Source: Hydra vulgaris
Lineage: Eukaryota; Cnidaria; Hydrozoa; Anthoathecata; Hydridae
DNA: 64,000 nucleotides
Assembly (NCBI RefSeq): GCF_038396675.1
Contig: NC_088926.1
Location: 15,111,501-15,175,500, forward strand
Direction: 5' to 3'
Notes under the pieces: generated by a model
The model's input: only the letters and a program-made list of their open reading frames with translations
Told to the model about the DNA's origin: nothing
Database searches by the model: none
Program-made: the position numbers and the translations under genes
Shown here: one piece after another, positions 1-12,400 of the stretch
Numbering within the stretch: position 1 is the first letter of the stretch
Layout: each line of letters opens with the position of its first letter

Positions 1-689
1 TCAGTGCAGAAAAGAGTTTTAAACAAAGTTTTGAATAAAAGTTATAAAATTCTAATTAAACGAATTTTTAACGCCATGCGTTTAATACTTTTGTTTCATT
101 TAAAAAAAGACCGAATGACAAAATTAAGTATAGAAGATTATAGAAATTTATTTTAACTGCTGGTAAATACACCCAACTACAATTATTAATATATTTAGTT
201 TTAGTTTCATCAAATAAAATTAGCTATTTAAATGAGAAATACAGTATTACCATATTAAATGCCGCTTTTAATTAAGTTTGGCTCTATCTGGGAAAAGAGA
301 TTCTTTTTTGCATTATTAACAACAATTAAATACAACACTTTAACAACTTGTTTAGTTCTCATTTGAGAATTTTTTTTTGGAACTTTTGTACCGTTATGGA
401 GGAAGATAGCTGGAAAGATAAATAAACTAATCGACAAAAGAAAAATATTTTTTAACAAGCACTACATATCAGGCAACACTGATTTTTGAAAAGAAGCAAA
501 ACAATGTCCATAAATAAACTATCAATTTCTAAAAATCAAAACTAAACAATCATTATCATAATGTTTGGAAAAAATGTTTATGATATCTCAATCTTTATTA
601 ACACGAATGCATTTAAACCTGCAAATCCCATATTTACTTGCAATAATATTTTTAACCCAACTAAGCAATCTAAAGTCTGGATCACTAGG
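1..689. other. AT-rich sequence without a recognised gene
   Basis: No coding region, RNA gene or repeat family was recognised. The only open frames are short and AT-driven. Confidence 0.5.
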
Positions 690-1253
690 CCCTGAATGTA
701 ACCATATGCCAGACTAATGGAAATCAACTCATTTAACACCTAAAATAGGGAACTTTCTATGGAAGATTATCGGCCAATAGCTATTACATCTGCTCTGTGT
801 AAAATCTTTGAACGTGTATTGTGCATATTTATTGTAAATCATACGAGGCTTATATGGACCACAAATAAATATTTTATTGAAATCCATCCTCCTTGGACAA
901 AGAACAATGGATGCTATAATTTAAGTAATAGAAGACTTTAGCTACGCAAAAGACAATAAAATGTCAGTATTTTCCATCTTTTTTGATTTCTCAAAAGCTT
1001 TGGATATGGTTGATCACAACCAATCGCTCTTAAAAATTCAAGTCTTGCTTCCTACCTGGCTTACCTTATAGATTGCTAGCTACCTACACAACCATCGTCA
1101 AAGAGTAAAAAAAAATTGAGCATGTAACTGAATGGAAATGTGTTAAAACTGGAGTCATTCAAAAATGTGTTAAAGCTGAAGTCATTCAAAAATGTGTTAA
1201 AACTGGAGTCATTCAAAATATTCTTGGAACTATTTTATTTATATTATTCATAC
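690..1253 (+). pseudogene. LINE reverse transcriptase fragment, 5' part
   Basis: Broken reading frames keep typical non-LTR reverse transcriptase blocks. Near 759 the translation reads MEDYRPIAITSALCKIFERV, matching the 'YRPIS...CKIMER' block. Near 960-1030 it reads FDFSKALDMVDHNQ, matching 'LDFSKAFDxVDH'. Near 1205-1250 a 'GVIQ...GTILFILFIHDI' block matches '[20 protein letters not shown]'. Stops and frameshifts separate the blocks, so it is dead. A CR1/L2-like or related APE-type LINE is the likely source. The next expected block (YADD) appears only after a 730-bp minisatellite. Confidence 0.8.
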
Positions 1254-1646
1254 ATGATATTTACCACCTGAGATTATTTACCACCTGAGATTATTTACCA
1301 CCTGAGATTATTTACCACCTGAAATTATTTACCACCTGAGATTATTTACCACCTGAGATTATTTACCACCTGAGATTATTTACCACCTGAGATTATTTAC
1401 CACCTGAGATTATTTACCACCTGAGATTATTTACCACCTGAGATTATTTACCACCTGAGATTATTTACCACCTGAGATTATTTACCACCTGAGATTATTT
1501 ACCACCTGAGATTATTTACCACCTGAGATTATTTACCACCTGAGATTATTTACCACCTGAGATTATTTACCACCTGAGATTATTTACCACCTGAGATTAT
1601 TTACCACCTGAGATTATTTACCACCTGAGATTATTTACCACCTGAG
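1254..1646. repeat. 17-bp minisatellite, about 23 copies
   Basis: Near-perfect tandem copies of ATTATTTACCACCTGAG. The unit is contained in the 37-bp unit of the array that follows directly, so the two arrays share an origin. They lie inside the LINE RT fragment, between its 'FIHDI' block and the relic of the YADD block. Confidence 0.97.
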
Positions 1647-1979
1647 ACGAACCTACAAAAATATATGATATTTACCACCTGAGACAAACCTACAAAAATA
1701 CATGATATTTACCACCTGAGACAAACCTACAAAAATACATGATATTTACCACCTGAGACAAACCTACAAAAATACATGATATTTACCACCTGAGACAAAC
1801 CTACAAAAATACATGATATTTACCACCTGAGACAAACCTACAAAAATACATGATATTTACCACCTGAGACAAACCTACAAAAATACATGATATTCACCAC
1901 CTGAGACAAACCTACAAAAATACATGATATTTACCACCTGAGACAAACCTACAAAAATACATGATATTTACCACCTGAG
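1647..1979. repeat. 37-bp minisatellite, about 9 copies
   Basis: Near-identical tandem units, each a 20-bp part (ACAAACCTACAAAAATACAT) plus a 17-bp part (GATATTTACCACCTGAG) related to the preceding array. The single-copy sequence on either side is LINE RT coding, so a 37-bp stretch of the RT gene was the seed. Confidence 0.97.
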
Positions 1980-1989
1980 ACAAACCTAC

Positions 1990-2400
1990 AAAAATACGCC
2001 GATAATATATTAACTTACATCATGTATGACAAAGATGCAAAAAAACCTACCTCAATCTATTGTGGATGGCGTAGCGAACTGGGATACATTTAATGGCATA
2101 AAAATCAATCATATAAAGTACAAAACATTATCGATAGAGAGTCGTCACTCTAATCAAGTTGCAACTCTATCGCCAATTCTTTTAAACTCCAAACTCGAAT
2201 CAGTTGATCGCTACAAAAAGGAGCTAGAACTATTCCACAATCACTCAAAGTTATTGAAATCGATGCAATCAACTCACACCAATTCAATATCTGTCACAAT
2301 ACCGAAGAGCTTATTGATAAAACAAATGTTTTATCAATTAATTAAAAAAAAATTTAAAAATCCAATTTAACCCAACTCAAGCAATAACTTCAAATCTCAA
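1990..2400 (+). pseudogene. LINE reverse transcriptase fragment, 3' part
   Basis: Begins with a 'YADNI' relic of the catalytic YADD motif. It continues with a degraded frame resembling 'LQKxLDxIVxWxxxNxMKINxxKTK' (near 2040-2130) and a 'KLESVDRYKxL' block (near 2200), both usual downstream of the LINE palm domain. It is the continuation of the 690-1253 fragment across the minisatellites. The catalytic second Asp is replaced by Asn. Confidence 0.65.
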
Positions 2401-4396
2401 ACCACAAGCAGAAACCCTGAACAATTAATATATAAAATCAATACTGCTGACACTATATTGTATCAAAAAACGTTTGTTTATAAATATTTACGTATACTTT
2501 GAAATGATATTGAAAACCTATACCTTCGTATACTCAATACTCAAGATACATAATGAAGAAAAAATTGTAAAATTCATTTATATGCTATGTAATTTTAAAT
2601 AAATACTTATAAAATAAAATATATTTGTAATAATAATATGTCATTGTTTTTTCTTGAGAGTTAATTTTTTATTAAAAAACTTAAAAACATAAAATTATTA
2701 TTACTGAATTAAAATTATTTAAATAATAATCACAAAAAACAAACTTAAAAAAAAGAAAACAACTTAAAAATGATGAAAAAAAAAAGTTTAAAAAAGATGA
2801 GGGAAGTTTCCCAAATTTTAAAATAAAAGCGAAAAAATGAACTAATTTTCAAAACGAAGGTGTATACTGTCAAACATGAGAGACAAGTGGTGTATTGTAT
2901 TACATTTCTTGAAATTACGCAAATATATTTAATTTGCAAAAACCTTCGGTTAAAGTATACTTTAACCTCGAAATGTTATCCAATTTTTACTATAGTAAAA
3001 ATATAGGTGTAGTTTTATAAGATGGGGCTCGAAATATGTAATGGAAGTTGAAAATGTATGAGATATATATCTGTTTTTAATAGGCATAAGCCTAAACGTA
3101 ATTTATTTTATATGTAGTATGTCTATACCTAAAATATCATTGGACAATTTTTTTAAAACTAGAATGTGATTTGATAACATTTAACTATGATAACTGGGCG
3201 GTATTTTGTAGAAATTTACAAATACAAAGAAAGTTACTTGAAAAATGACATAAATTTACTTCGTTTACACTTCAGCTCGTCTACCCAACCCCGTGAATGC
3301 ACGTTCTGGAAAATATACGAATTTTGCGATTTAATAAAAAGGATATGTTTAAGTGAATTTTTAAAGCGCAACCAAAAAATAAAAAGAATAAATTTTTTTT
3401 ATTTTCAATCCTTTCGTATGTCTAAAATTAAATAAAGTTAAAATTTTTTAAATTACTTAAGTTTAGGTAAAAAGTTTTGCTTCATAGTCAAAATATTATT
3501 TTTTGGCATAAAATGGTGTTGATGCTATACAAAGGTTTAATGTTAACTAAAAAAAATAGCACTTTTAAACAAGCTTTATGTTATATATATTTAATTTCTA
3601 GCCAGTTATATGTCTAAACATACACCAAAGTGCAAAAAAAAAATTAGTTTCTTCAAGTTTGAAATCTGTTTTTTCGATTTAATATAAATGTTTTTACTAA
3701 TTTGAATGTGATAAACACAAAATTTGACATACAGCTCGTTAGACTTTAAAAGTTTATTCTTTTAAGGTTTATTTAAAAGTCTAAGTTCAAATTATAAACA
3801 TTTCAGTGATACGCATCACCCCTATTTGATAATACGATAATACCATTCAACTAAAAATCTGGTCTTCAAATTACCTCAGATTATTGTAAATATATGTAAA
3901 ATAGCAGGATCCTTTAATACCACATGAGGTTTTAATAAGTAGCAACATTTAGTAATATTTTAAAGTTTAACTGAGAAACATAAAACCAAACATTAAAGAT
4001 GTTTGGTTTTATGTAGTTTTTTTAATCTTGATCTAAAGACCTTGAAATTTTTATTTATTTGGAGTCATCATGTAAATGAAAATCATAAGGTTTTTTAATC
4101 AAGGCTTTTAAATCATATAAAATAAAGATATTGAAAAAATCTTTTATTTCATATTGATTATAAACAATTTAAAAAACAAGGCCATTTTATTGTTAAGCAT
4201 TTAAAGCACTGTAGGAGAATTAAGGCAAATTTTTTCTAGAAGACAGAGATTACTTTTATGTGGTATAGCTTTATTTAAATGTTACATTGTATTCTTAACT
4301 GTCAAGAATGCATGGTTAATAAAAAATTTAAAGCAGTTTTAGAAAAATTTTCTGTCAAATGTAAAAAGCTTTTAATTAAGAATAAAGCAGAAAAAA
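2401..4396. other. AT-rich sequence without a recognised gene
   Basis: About 2 kb of AT-rich sequence. No coding block, RNA or transposon terminus was recognised on either strand. Confidence 0.45.
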
Positions 4397-4465
4397 GAGG
4401 AATGAATATCCAGAAAAAAGAGGAATGAATATCTAGAAAAAAGAGGAATGAATATCCAGAAAAAA
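4397..4465. repeat. 23-bp tandem repeat, 3 copies
   Basis: Three copies of GAGGAATGAATATCCAGAAA plus AAA, with one substitution in the middle copy. Confidence 0.9.
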
Positions 4466-4501
4466 CTTTCAGTAACTGATAAAGCACTTAATAAACTTGA
4501 T

Positions 4502-4580
4502 AAGATTTTCCACCACTTTTTAGTAAAAATAAGATTTTCCACCACTTTTTAGTAAAAATAAGATTTTCCACCACTTTTAC
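4502..4580. repeat. 29-bp tandem repeat, 2.7 copies
   Basis: Copies beginning AAGATTTTCCACCACTTTTT recur at 29-bp spacing (4502, 4531, 4560). Confidence 0.9.
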
Positions 4581-4737
4581 AAATGAAGAGTTAAAACATT
4601 GATATCAAAGCAAAGAAAGCAAACAAGATAAAAAATTTCATTGAAATTAATAAAAGAAACCTTAGTACATAGGTATTTATGCACATCTACGTATTTAGGT
4701 TTGTATGTACTACACACTACATATTTATAAATACATA

Positions 4738-4744
4738 TATATAA

Positions 4745-4827
<83 letters not shown>
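4738..4827. repeat. (TA)n microsatellite
   Basis: Almost pure TA dinucleotide tract. Tyr-Ile open frames across it are artefacts of the repeat. Confidence 0.98.
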
Positions 4828-4831
<4 letters not shown>

Positions 4832-4871
4832 ATGTTACATATGCATATATTTGTAAATACATATATACATA

Positions 4872-5002
4872 CAGTGGCGCATTAAGACTTCTCAGGGCGT
4901 AAAAACTGACTTAAAAAAAATAAAGGTCCTCAAACTTAGTTCGGGGCCCCTAAAATTGTGGGGCTTATAGCCCCCTAAGCCCCTCCTCTTAATTCAGCAC
5001 TG
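4872..5002. mobile_element. 131-bp hAT-type MITE
   Basis: Imperfect terminal inverted repeats (CAGTGGCGCATTAAG at the left, CTTAATTCAGCACTG at the right) are flanked by an exact 8-bp duplication TATACATA (4864-4871 and 5003-5010). Short CA(G)TG ends plus an 8-bp TSD are the hAT signature. The interior is richer in G+C and has no ORF. It inserted in TA/CATA-repeat DNA. Confidence 0.85.
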
Positions 5003-5023
5003 TATACATATACATATATATAT

Positions 5024-5736
5024 GAAGGCTCCAGGGGAAAAACGGTGAGATTCCAAATTTGCCTGAAAAATTGTGCTTGTGTTATCTAATAGCATTTCTT
5101 GACGCCTTTCAGAATATCGTATCGCAAAAGGGAAAAAACAATGGTAACACTACAAAAAATGCGTTTTAAAATTGCCTATCCCATCCTTTTACAGCGTGGT
5201 GTCATACATTGTCTCTCTTCAATTTTTTTACTGTAAGCTATTGCTTAAATTAGTATTAATTAAACGTTAATAATCATTTATTATACATAATTTCGCCATG
5301 GATAGTGACTACCACCCAACCAGCTCTGGTGAAGAAAGTCTTGATGAAGTTAGCGAATGTAAGTTAACGAGAAAAAGCGCAAAACATGGACGTGTTACTG
5401 ATGTTACAACAACAAGAATAATACTTAAGTCGAAAAATTTTTTGTGAAAAAAATGGCGACAATGCAAAAAATTGAGGAAGTCCAGGGTAAAAAAAGATGA
5501 GACTCCGCTCACAGCTTCAAATTATATTGATTAAAAGAAATTTAAGAATGATAAATACGCGTTATTACTGTTTAAAACGCATTAGTGGACTTTATTTTAC
5601 AAAGTCTATATCTCGGAATAGTTATTTTATACACACTTAATACACGCACACGTTTTTATCAGTTGTGAAAGTTTCTTTTACTTATATCTCAAAATGAGAT
5701 TTTTGGTTATCTCATTGGTTTTCCCCTGGACCCTTC
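5024..5736. mobile_element. 713-bp inverted-repeat element with a small ORF
   Basis: The ends form inverted repeats (GAAGGCTCCAGGGGAAAA at 5024; the right end reads back as GAAGGGTCCAGGGGAAAA), with a second TGAGAT-containing block just inside. The plus strand carries a 49-codon ORF from ATG 5299 (starts MDSDYHPTSSGEESLDEVSE) that could be a first exon of a transposase or a captured gene; I do not recognise it. The flanks are TA-repeat DNA, so the TSD cannot be resolved. Confidence 0.65.
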
Positions 5737-6012
<276 letters not shown>

Positions 6013-6057
6013 TATATATATATATGCATGTATATGTATGCATGTATGTATATATGT

Positions 6058-6231
<174 letters not shown>

Positions 6232-6269
6232 TTATATAGATATTATATAGATATATATATATATATATT

Positions 6270-6735
6270 AGAAATATTAGTCACTACCTATGTAGTTATG
6301 TTGTTTATCTTCTAGCATACTACAGAAAAGGATTAAGGATTGAAAGAGGCATATAGTGATATAGTGAGGCTTATATTAAAATTTTTAAGCTTTTTAATTT
6401 CTTAAATAATTAATATAATATAGTTTTAAAAATAGGTACATCATTTATCAGTAATAAATACAAGTAAAAAAATAAGAATAATTAAAACAATATTTTCAAG
6501 GTTTTACTCCTGCAAAAAAAAGACGATTTTTGAAAAAGTTTTCTTTTCTTTTTTGAAAGTATTTAATATATTCTATAAAGATATATTATAATATATTTTA
6601 TAAAGTTATTACCTTTTATTTTACTATTATTAATAGTGGCGCTAAAAAAAGTGCAATAATCATGCACCAACCTAATAACTTTTTTTGATTTTAATAAAAT
6701 TATAATAAATTTTATTAAAAATGAATATCTAATTA
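6270..6735. other. AT-rich sequence without a recognised gene
   Basis: Nothing recognisable between the TA tract and the Tc1/mariner element. Confidence 0.45.
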
Positions 6736-8102
6736 CAGTGCTGGCCAAAAAGATCCGACCACTAAGGTTTTTAGACAGAAACGTAATACCACTTCAATTT
6801 AATGATAGTATGATTGAATTAAACGCAACAAACAACATTCATATAAGTCAATGACACACTTTCGAAGAAACCAACAAGTAGTTCACATCAGAAAAGAGTT
6901 TCTAGTACCCTGAATGTCTTCCTCCGGCTTTGAGGACAGCTTCTATTCTTCGAGGCATAGAGGCAACAAGAGAGTCACAGTAATCAGGTGTTATTTTTTT
7001 AGACCACGCCTCCAGTATAGCCTCCTTCAAAGTTGCCGCCGACGTCGAGTTTGCTTTTGCCACTTTCGCTTTCAATTTTACCTAGCAAATTTCAATCGGG
7101 TTTAAATCCGGTGACGAGCCAGGCCACGGAGCAAGAACATTGATGGAATTCTCTTGAAACCATATCTTGACGATCTTTGCCTGATGACATGGTGCGCCTT
7201 CATGCATAAAGATGTCACAGTTGCGAGTTCTGAGCCAAATAGGAATATTTTCCTTTATTATTTGCAAATAATTAACAGCTTTGATAGTTTCATCTGGCGG
7301 CATGAGATGGATTCCCGCTCGACCTCTGGCAGTAATTGCTCCCCAAATCAAAATTGCAGGGCAATGTTTTACCGCTGGAGCAACATAACGGGCATTGTAG
7401 CGTGTGTTTGGTGGCCGTCGAACATTCACTTTATGCGTAGCAAATTGTTTCACCTGCGATTCGTCTGAGAACATGACACGTCGCCACATAGCCACGGTCC
7501 AATTTTTATGTGCTTTACAAAATTTGAGGCGGTCACGAATAATAGAGATAGTCGTGGTTTTAAAGCAGCGTGATCAGATCAAAGACTGAAATCGTCCACA
7601 AGACGTCGCCGAATGGTGCGAGAGCTCACATTCACATCAAGAGGCAGTTTATTGAGAATTTGTGAAGATGATGCCAGTGGGTCCTTCGTGGCTGCACGGT
7701 GGATCATAGCGTCAGTTTTTAATGTGGTACATCTCGGTCTGCCACTGGATCTTCCTGCAACGCTGGTGCCTGTTGACTTGATGTGCTGAATGACGTCGTG
7801 AACAGTTGTCTTAGGCATTTGTAAACGTGCGGCAATCCCACGTTCAGACTTCTTGTCTTCCATCAAAAGTTGTATTTTAACACGTTTTCCAGTTGATGTT
7901 GTCGCCATAGTCAAATGCAAATTGTAATTCACAGCCACGTGATGGTATATATAACAATGGTACAACTGTTTTGATTGGCTGATAACTATCAATCACGCAT
8001 GCAAAGCGTGATGGTGAAATTCCTAGGAAAGCGCCTACACTACAATGTACATACTGTATACATAGATAAACAATGCGTGGTCGGATCTTTTCGGCCAGCA
8101 CT
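6736..8102 (-). mobile_element. Tc1/mariner-family transposon, decayed copy
   Basis: The left end, after a TA dinucleotide, begins CAGTGCTGGCCAAAAAGATC. The right end reads back as GTGCTGGCCGAAAAGATCCG, giving inverted repeats of about 27 bp with one mismatch. The outermost right bases are mutated (CACTATG in place of the expected CACTGTA). The single gene inside is on the minus strand. Total length of about 1.37 kb is usual for Tc1-like elements. Confidence 0.93.
6902..7908 (-). pseudogene. Tc1-like transposase pseudogene
   Basis: Starts at ATG 7908 and runs to a stop at 6902, about 335 codons as in intact Tc1 transposases. The N-terminal part (7908-7579) has the paired-like helix-turn-helix region, including 'ERGIAARLQMPKTTVHDVI' and a 'GRSSGRPRC' linker. 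The frame breaks near 7580-7500 and resumes with 'WRRVMFSDES' (first catalytic Asp). The second catalytic block reads 'FMHEGAPCH', with Glu where 'xxDxAPCH' is usual. The third block 'SSPDLNPIE' is kept. An in-frame stop follows 'PIEIC', after which the normal C-terminus continues to 6902. It is inactive. Confidence 0.93.
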
Positions 8103-9403
8103 ATGTTATAAGAAATTTATTTAATAACAAATTATTATGTATAGTGTAATTTAAATTAAATTTAACAACAAATTGGCAATATGTGACAAAATGTATATGA
8201 CATGTATTTTTGTTACTTTATAACATGCTTTATGCTTATATAGCATACTTTTTTACGTTGCAACATGCTTATGTAAAACATCTATATTTCTGGTAAATAT
8301 ATTGCTTTTTGTTGTTGTTAAAAACTATACAAAAATAACATGTTGCAGACCGAAAAAATTGAATGTTTGTAACCACAGAGAACGATCGAGACAAAAATAT
8401 AACTTGCATTAAGTGCGTTGAGTAGCATACCTCTTTGTTTGAAATCGTAGACTTAACAATGTGACGCATTTTATAAAACATAGTAAAGAAATCAGTATAA
8501 AACGAATTATCTCATTTAGCTTGTATAATTAAAACTTGCTCTTCGATTGTCAAAGCTGCAATAAGTAAATAAATAAACACTCGGTATCATTAGAATAACA
8601 AATCAAGTAACTAATTGTTTCATAGTTATACAAATTTACAGGTGTGGCAAATTTACAGGGGCGGCAGAGAGGTGCTTTTTCCTATTTCTTAGAAAAAGTA
8701 TAGAATTTGTATTAAGCAAAATCACATTAAAAAAAAAATAATAATAATTAAAAAATTAGTATTTATAAAAAGAAAATAAATTTCAAAAATTTGAAAGATT
8801 TTGAATTTAAACCTCCTGTATGCGCCACTTGTAAAATTTGATCATATTAATAGTTTAGTAATTTAATATAAAACGTGGAATATAATATATTAATAAAATA
8901 ATTATTACATCAATATAGATTAACAACTACGAACTATACAAATCTGTGAAAAAAGTATAAATGCAATAAATAATAATAAATGTAATAAATTTGTAAAGTT
9001 TATAAATATTGAAAGTTTAAAAATTCTAAAAAAATTTACAAAATAAAAGTTTATAAAAGCAAAAAAAGCAGTCGTTAAGAAAACTCAGTAATAAACCAAT
9101 ACGCATAACAATAACTACGTTAAAATCTTAAAACTTCATCATGTGTTTCACAAAAACTCTTTATTCTAATTTACGATTTAAAAGCAAAAAAAAAGCAATG
9201 ACAGTAAATACAACTGAAAGTGATACAACTAAAAGTTGTATCACTTTCTTTAGAATTATTTTATAGTAGAAATGAAAGTGATACAACTTAAAGTTGTATC
9301 ACTTTCATTTCTACTATAAAGCAATTTCTACTATAAAGCAAATTATAAATCTCTAAAAACCAAATAATAGAAGAACATATATAAAACTCCTACAAATATT
9401 TTA
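8103..9403. other. Intergenic / FBXO4 3' flank with a short palindrome cluster
   Basis: AT-rich sequence downstream of the FBXO4 stop codon. Around 9216-9340 there are two nested hairpins built from GAAAGTGATACAACT and its complement. No gene was recognised. Confidence 0.5.
9216..9340. repeat. Nested hairpin cluster
   Basis: GAAAGTGATACAACT is followed by its complement, repeated twice. A TTTCTACTATAAAGC unit also recurs. It may be a foldback MITE remnant in the 3' flank of FBXO4. Confidence 0.7.
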
Positions 9404-12400
9404 CTAATAGATTTGCTTTGCAAGCCAAGATATTCCAGGGAGGATGCCAGCCAAAGAGTTACTGAAACATTGACGAACCTAAAAAAAATATTTAAAATTA
9501 CGTTTCATATCAAATAAAAGATCAGACCAAATAAAAAAATTAAGAAAAAATCTTTAATAGCAGTAATAATTAATCTCATTTCACTTTTAAAAAAAAATTA
9601 TATATTTAGTAAATTATATAGTAACAAACATAAACAAAAAAAAAAACAAAAAAACAAATCAAACTTAGCGTAGCAAAATTTCTACTACGTCATCTTATTA
9701 TAGGCCATTTTAATTTCAGGTAGTAAATTTTAAATTTATTTTTATTTATTTTTATTTTTTTTTTTTTAAATATCTTGAAATTTTATTAAAATATTATTTC
9801 ATTTATTTGAATTATCAAAAAATTATTTCATTTATTTTTTGAAAATAATTTCTTTGAAATGATTTTGTTTTGCATTAAAAACTGGGGATAGTAGATGCAA
9901 AAGTTTAAAAATCAAATTTTTATTTATTTTTATTTTATTTTTTTTAAATATCTTGAAATTTTATTAAAAAATTATTTCATTTATTTGAATTATCAAAAAA
10001 TTATTTCATTTATTTTTTGAAAATAATTTCTTTGAAATGATTTTATTTTGCATTAAAAACTGGGGATAGTAGATGCAAAAGTTTAAAAATCAAATTTAAA
10101 ATGCTTACACCCCGTTCATACTGACGTAAAACACGTTTTATTTTAAAAGCGTATAAAATTGTTATTGTAAAAAACTGTATAAAACGACAATAAAATAATA
10201 CTGCGAGGTTGTTTTGTCAATATAAAAACCTTTTGCTAATAAAAAACAAACTCGCCATGCTGTTTTATTGTTGTTTAATACAGTTTATAACATCCAAAAC
10301 ATAAAACGCGTTTAAAATAAAACATGTTTTACGGTCAGTGTGAACGGGGTATTAAACTTGTCCACAAAAAAATTAAAAGCTGCTATAAAACGATTTTTTA
10401 TTTTTTCATAGTTTTTTTTTTGTAATAACTATTAATTACATTATTAAAAATTAAAACTGTATAATAAAAATTTTTAGATTAATTTTTTTATTCGATTTTT
10501 ATTCGATTTTTATGTTTACAACATTGCTTCAACATAACTTTATTAACATAATACATTAACATAATACATTAACACAATAATACATTAACATAATTCTTTA
10601 ACTTTATTAATTAAATAATAATATATTTTCATAGCATAACTTTTATAACAAAGCTTTAATGATATTTTAAAGCAATTAATTTATTAATAAATGTATAAAT
10701 GGTAGAAAACACATACTTGCCACTTTCTAGATAAATTAATCAATTTAAGTTTATTTGCTACATGAAGAACTGGGATGCACCTAACATTAGCATCCGGAGA
10801 AACACATAGCACAAGAAGTGGAGATTGTGGCTGCAACCACTGTTCATCTATTATGGCTTGAAACTCATCCATACTGAGCATTACTAAAAAAAATTATGGC
10901 TCGTTATGGCTTTAAATTCATCCATACATAGTTTTGCTAAAAAAAATTATTAAAAAAAAAACAAAAAAAGTCAAAGCTTACAAAAAATTTTTAAAAAATT
11001 TAAAAACCATTTCCATACATTCTTCTTCAGTAGTAGCTTTAATAATATAAATAAATGCATCAACCATTGTGCAGAGCTCTTTAACAGGCTGAGAAAGCAC
11101 ATAATCATTCTCATTTTCTCTGCGAACTAAAAGTTTACTTCTGGGTTTGTTCTCACCGCCAATAACATGTTGCTCTCGAATATTTCTAAAAAAATTAAAT
11201 ATAACAATAATGAAAACATGTTAAACAAATTTTTAACTATGATAAATTTGTTCAAACATTTTAATTTTTATTTTAAAAAATCCATTAATTAACATAAATA
11301 ATAAATAAAACAAAAATAAATGAAAAAAATAAAAAACAAAAAAGTATACAAATCACTTGAAAAATATTATGCAAATTTTTGGGTCCAGCTCCACCACAAA
11401 TTACTAAATATAAAAACTGTGAATACTTTTTAAAAACACGCCTCCTCAAATGTGCTATCAACATAAAACAACTTACTTTGTTTGACTATACAAAGTAATA
11501 AGGTTAAAGGTCCCATTGATACATTGAAGAGTAACACCAGATCCATACCCTACAAAGAAAAATTGATTTTTAAAAATTAATTTTATATCACTGAAGATAA
11601 TTAATACGTATTTATACTTTATACGAACACTCATAATTAAATTTGTTACTCCATTCTTTTTACTATATAAGTAAAATATAAAAATTATAAAGAAAATTTC
11701 TGACAATTTCTTGAATGTGTGATTGATTATAATTATAAAAAAATGTTTAATTTACTAAAATTACTTTTAAATTGTCCTGGAAACCAATTCATTAGAACTA
11801 CTTTCAAACTGTCTTGTTAACCAACTTATTAAAATTACCTTCAAACTGCCCTGGAAACATTCCTTTAACAGTAAATGGAGATTGCTTGTCCCATAATAAA
11901 CGTTTTACTAAACCTTTTGAATTGAGACCAGAACCAAACATAACAATACGAGGAGTAGAGAGCCCAAAATAGTATGATAAACTTGTAAAGCTTAAATGTA
12001 TATTAGAGTTGTGAACCTTGTTATTTTCTGGACAGCATCTGATATAACTTAAAATAAAAACAAACTTTGTATCTAGGAACCCTTGATGAAGTTTAATCGA
12101 AATGCATAGTGTTATTGGGTATGTCTAAACTAAAAGAAGACATATGTAAAACTTACATTTCTTTTGCACTCAAGTTTGGATTTTCTTTCTTAACTAGGTC
12201 AGGATGTGATAGATAATCCATAAAATGCCAACTTTGAGAATTTTTACACAGTTTTTCTTCCCATAACATACAATCATTTGAAAGATTCCACCATGAAATG
12301 CAAACTTGAGAAGCTTGACACAAGGAAAATACATCAAGGTATGAAAATATATGAAGAAAAGTATAGGCCTGAAATGTAACATTTATTGAATATATATGAA

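Noticed and set aside
1254..1979. CRISPR-like array
   Set aside because: Units are contiguous tandem repeats without variable spacers, in an animal genome, embedded in a LINE.
7154..7589. Plus-strand ORFs opposite the Tc1 transposase
   Set aside because: They are antisense shadows of the transposase pseudogene.
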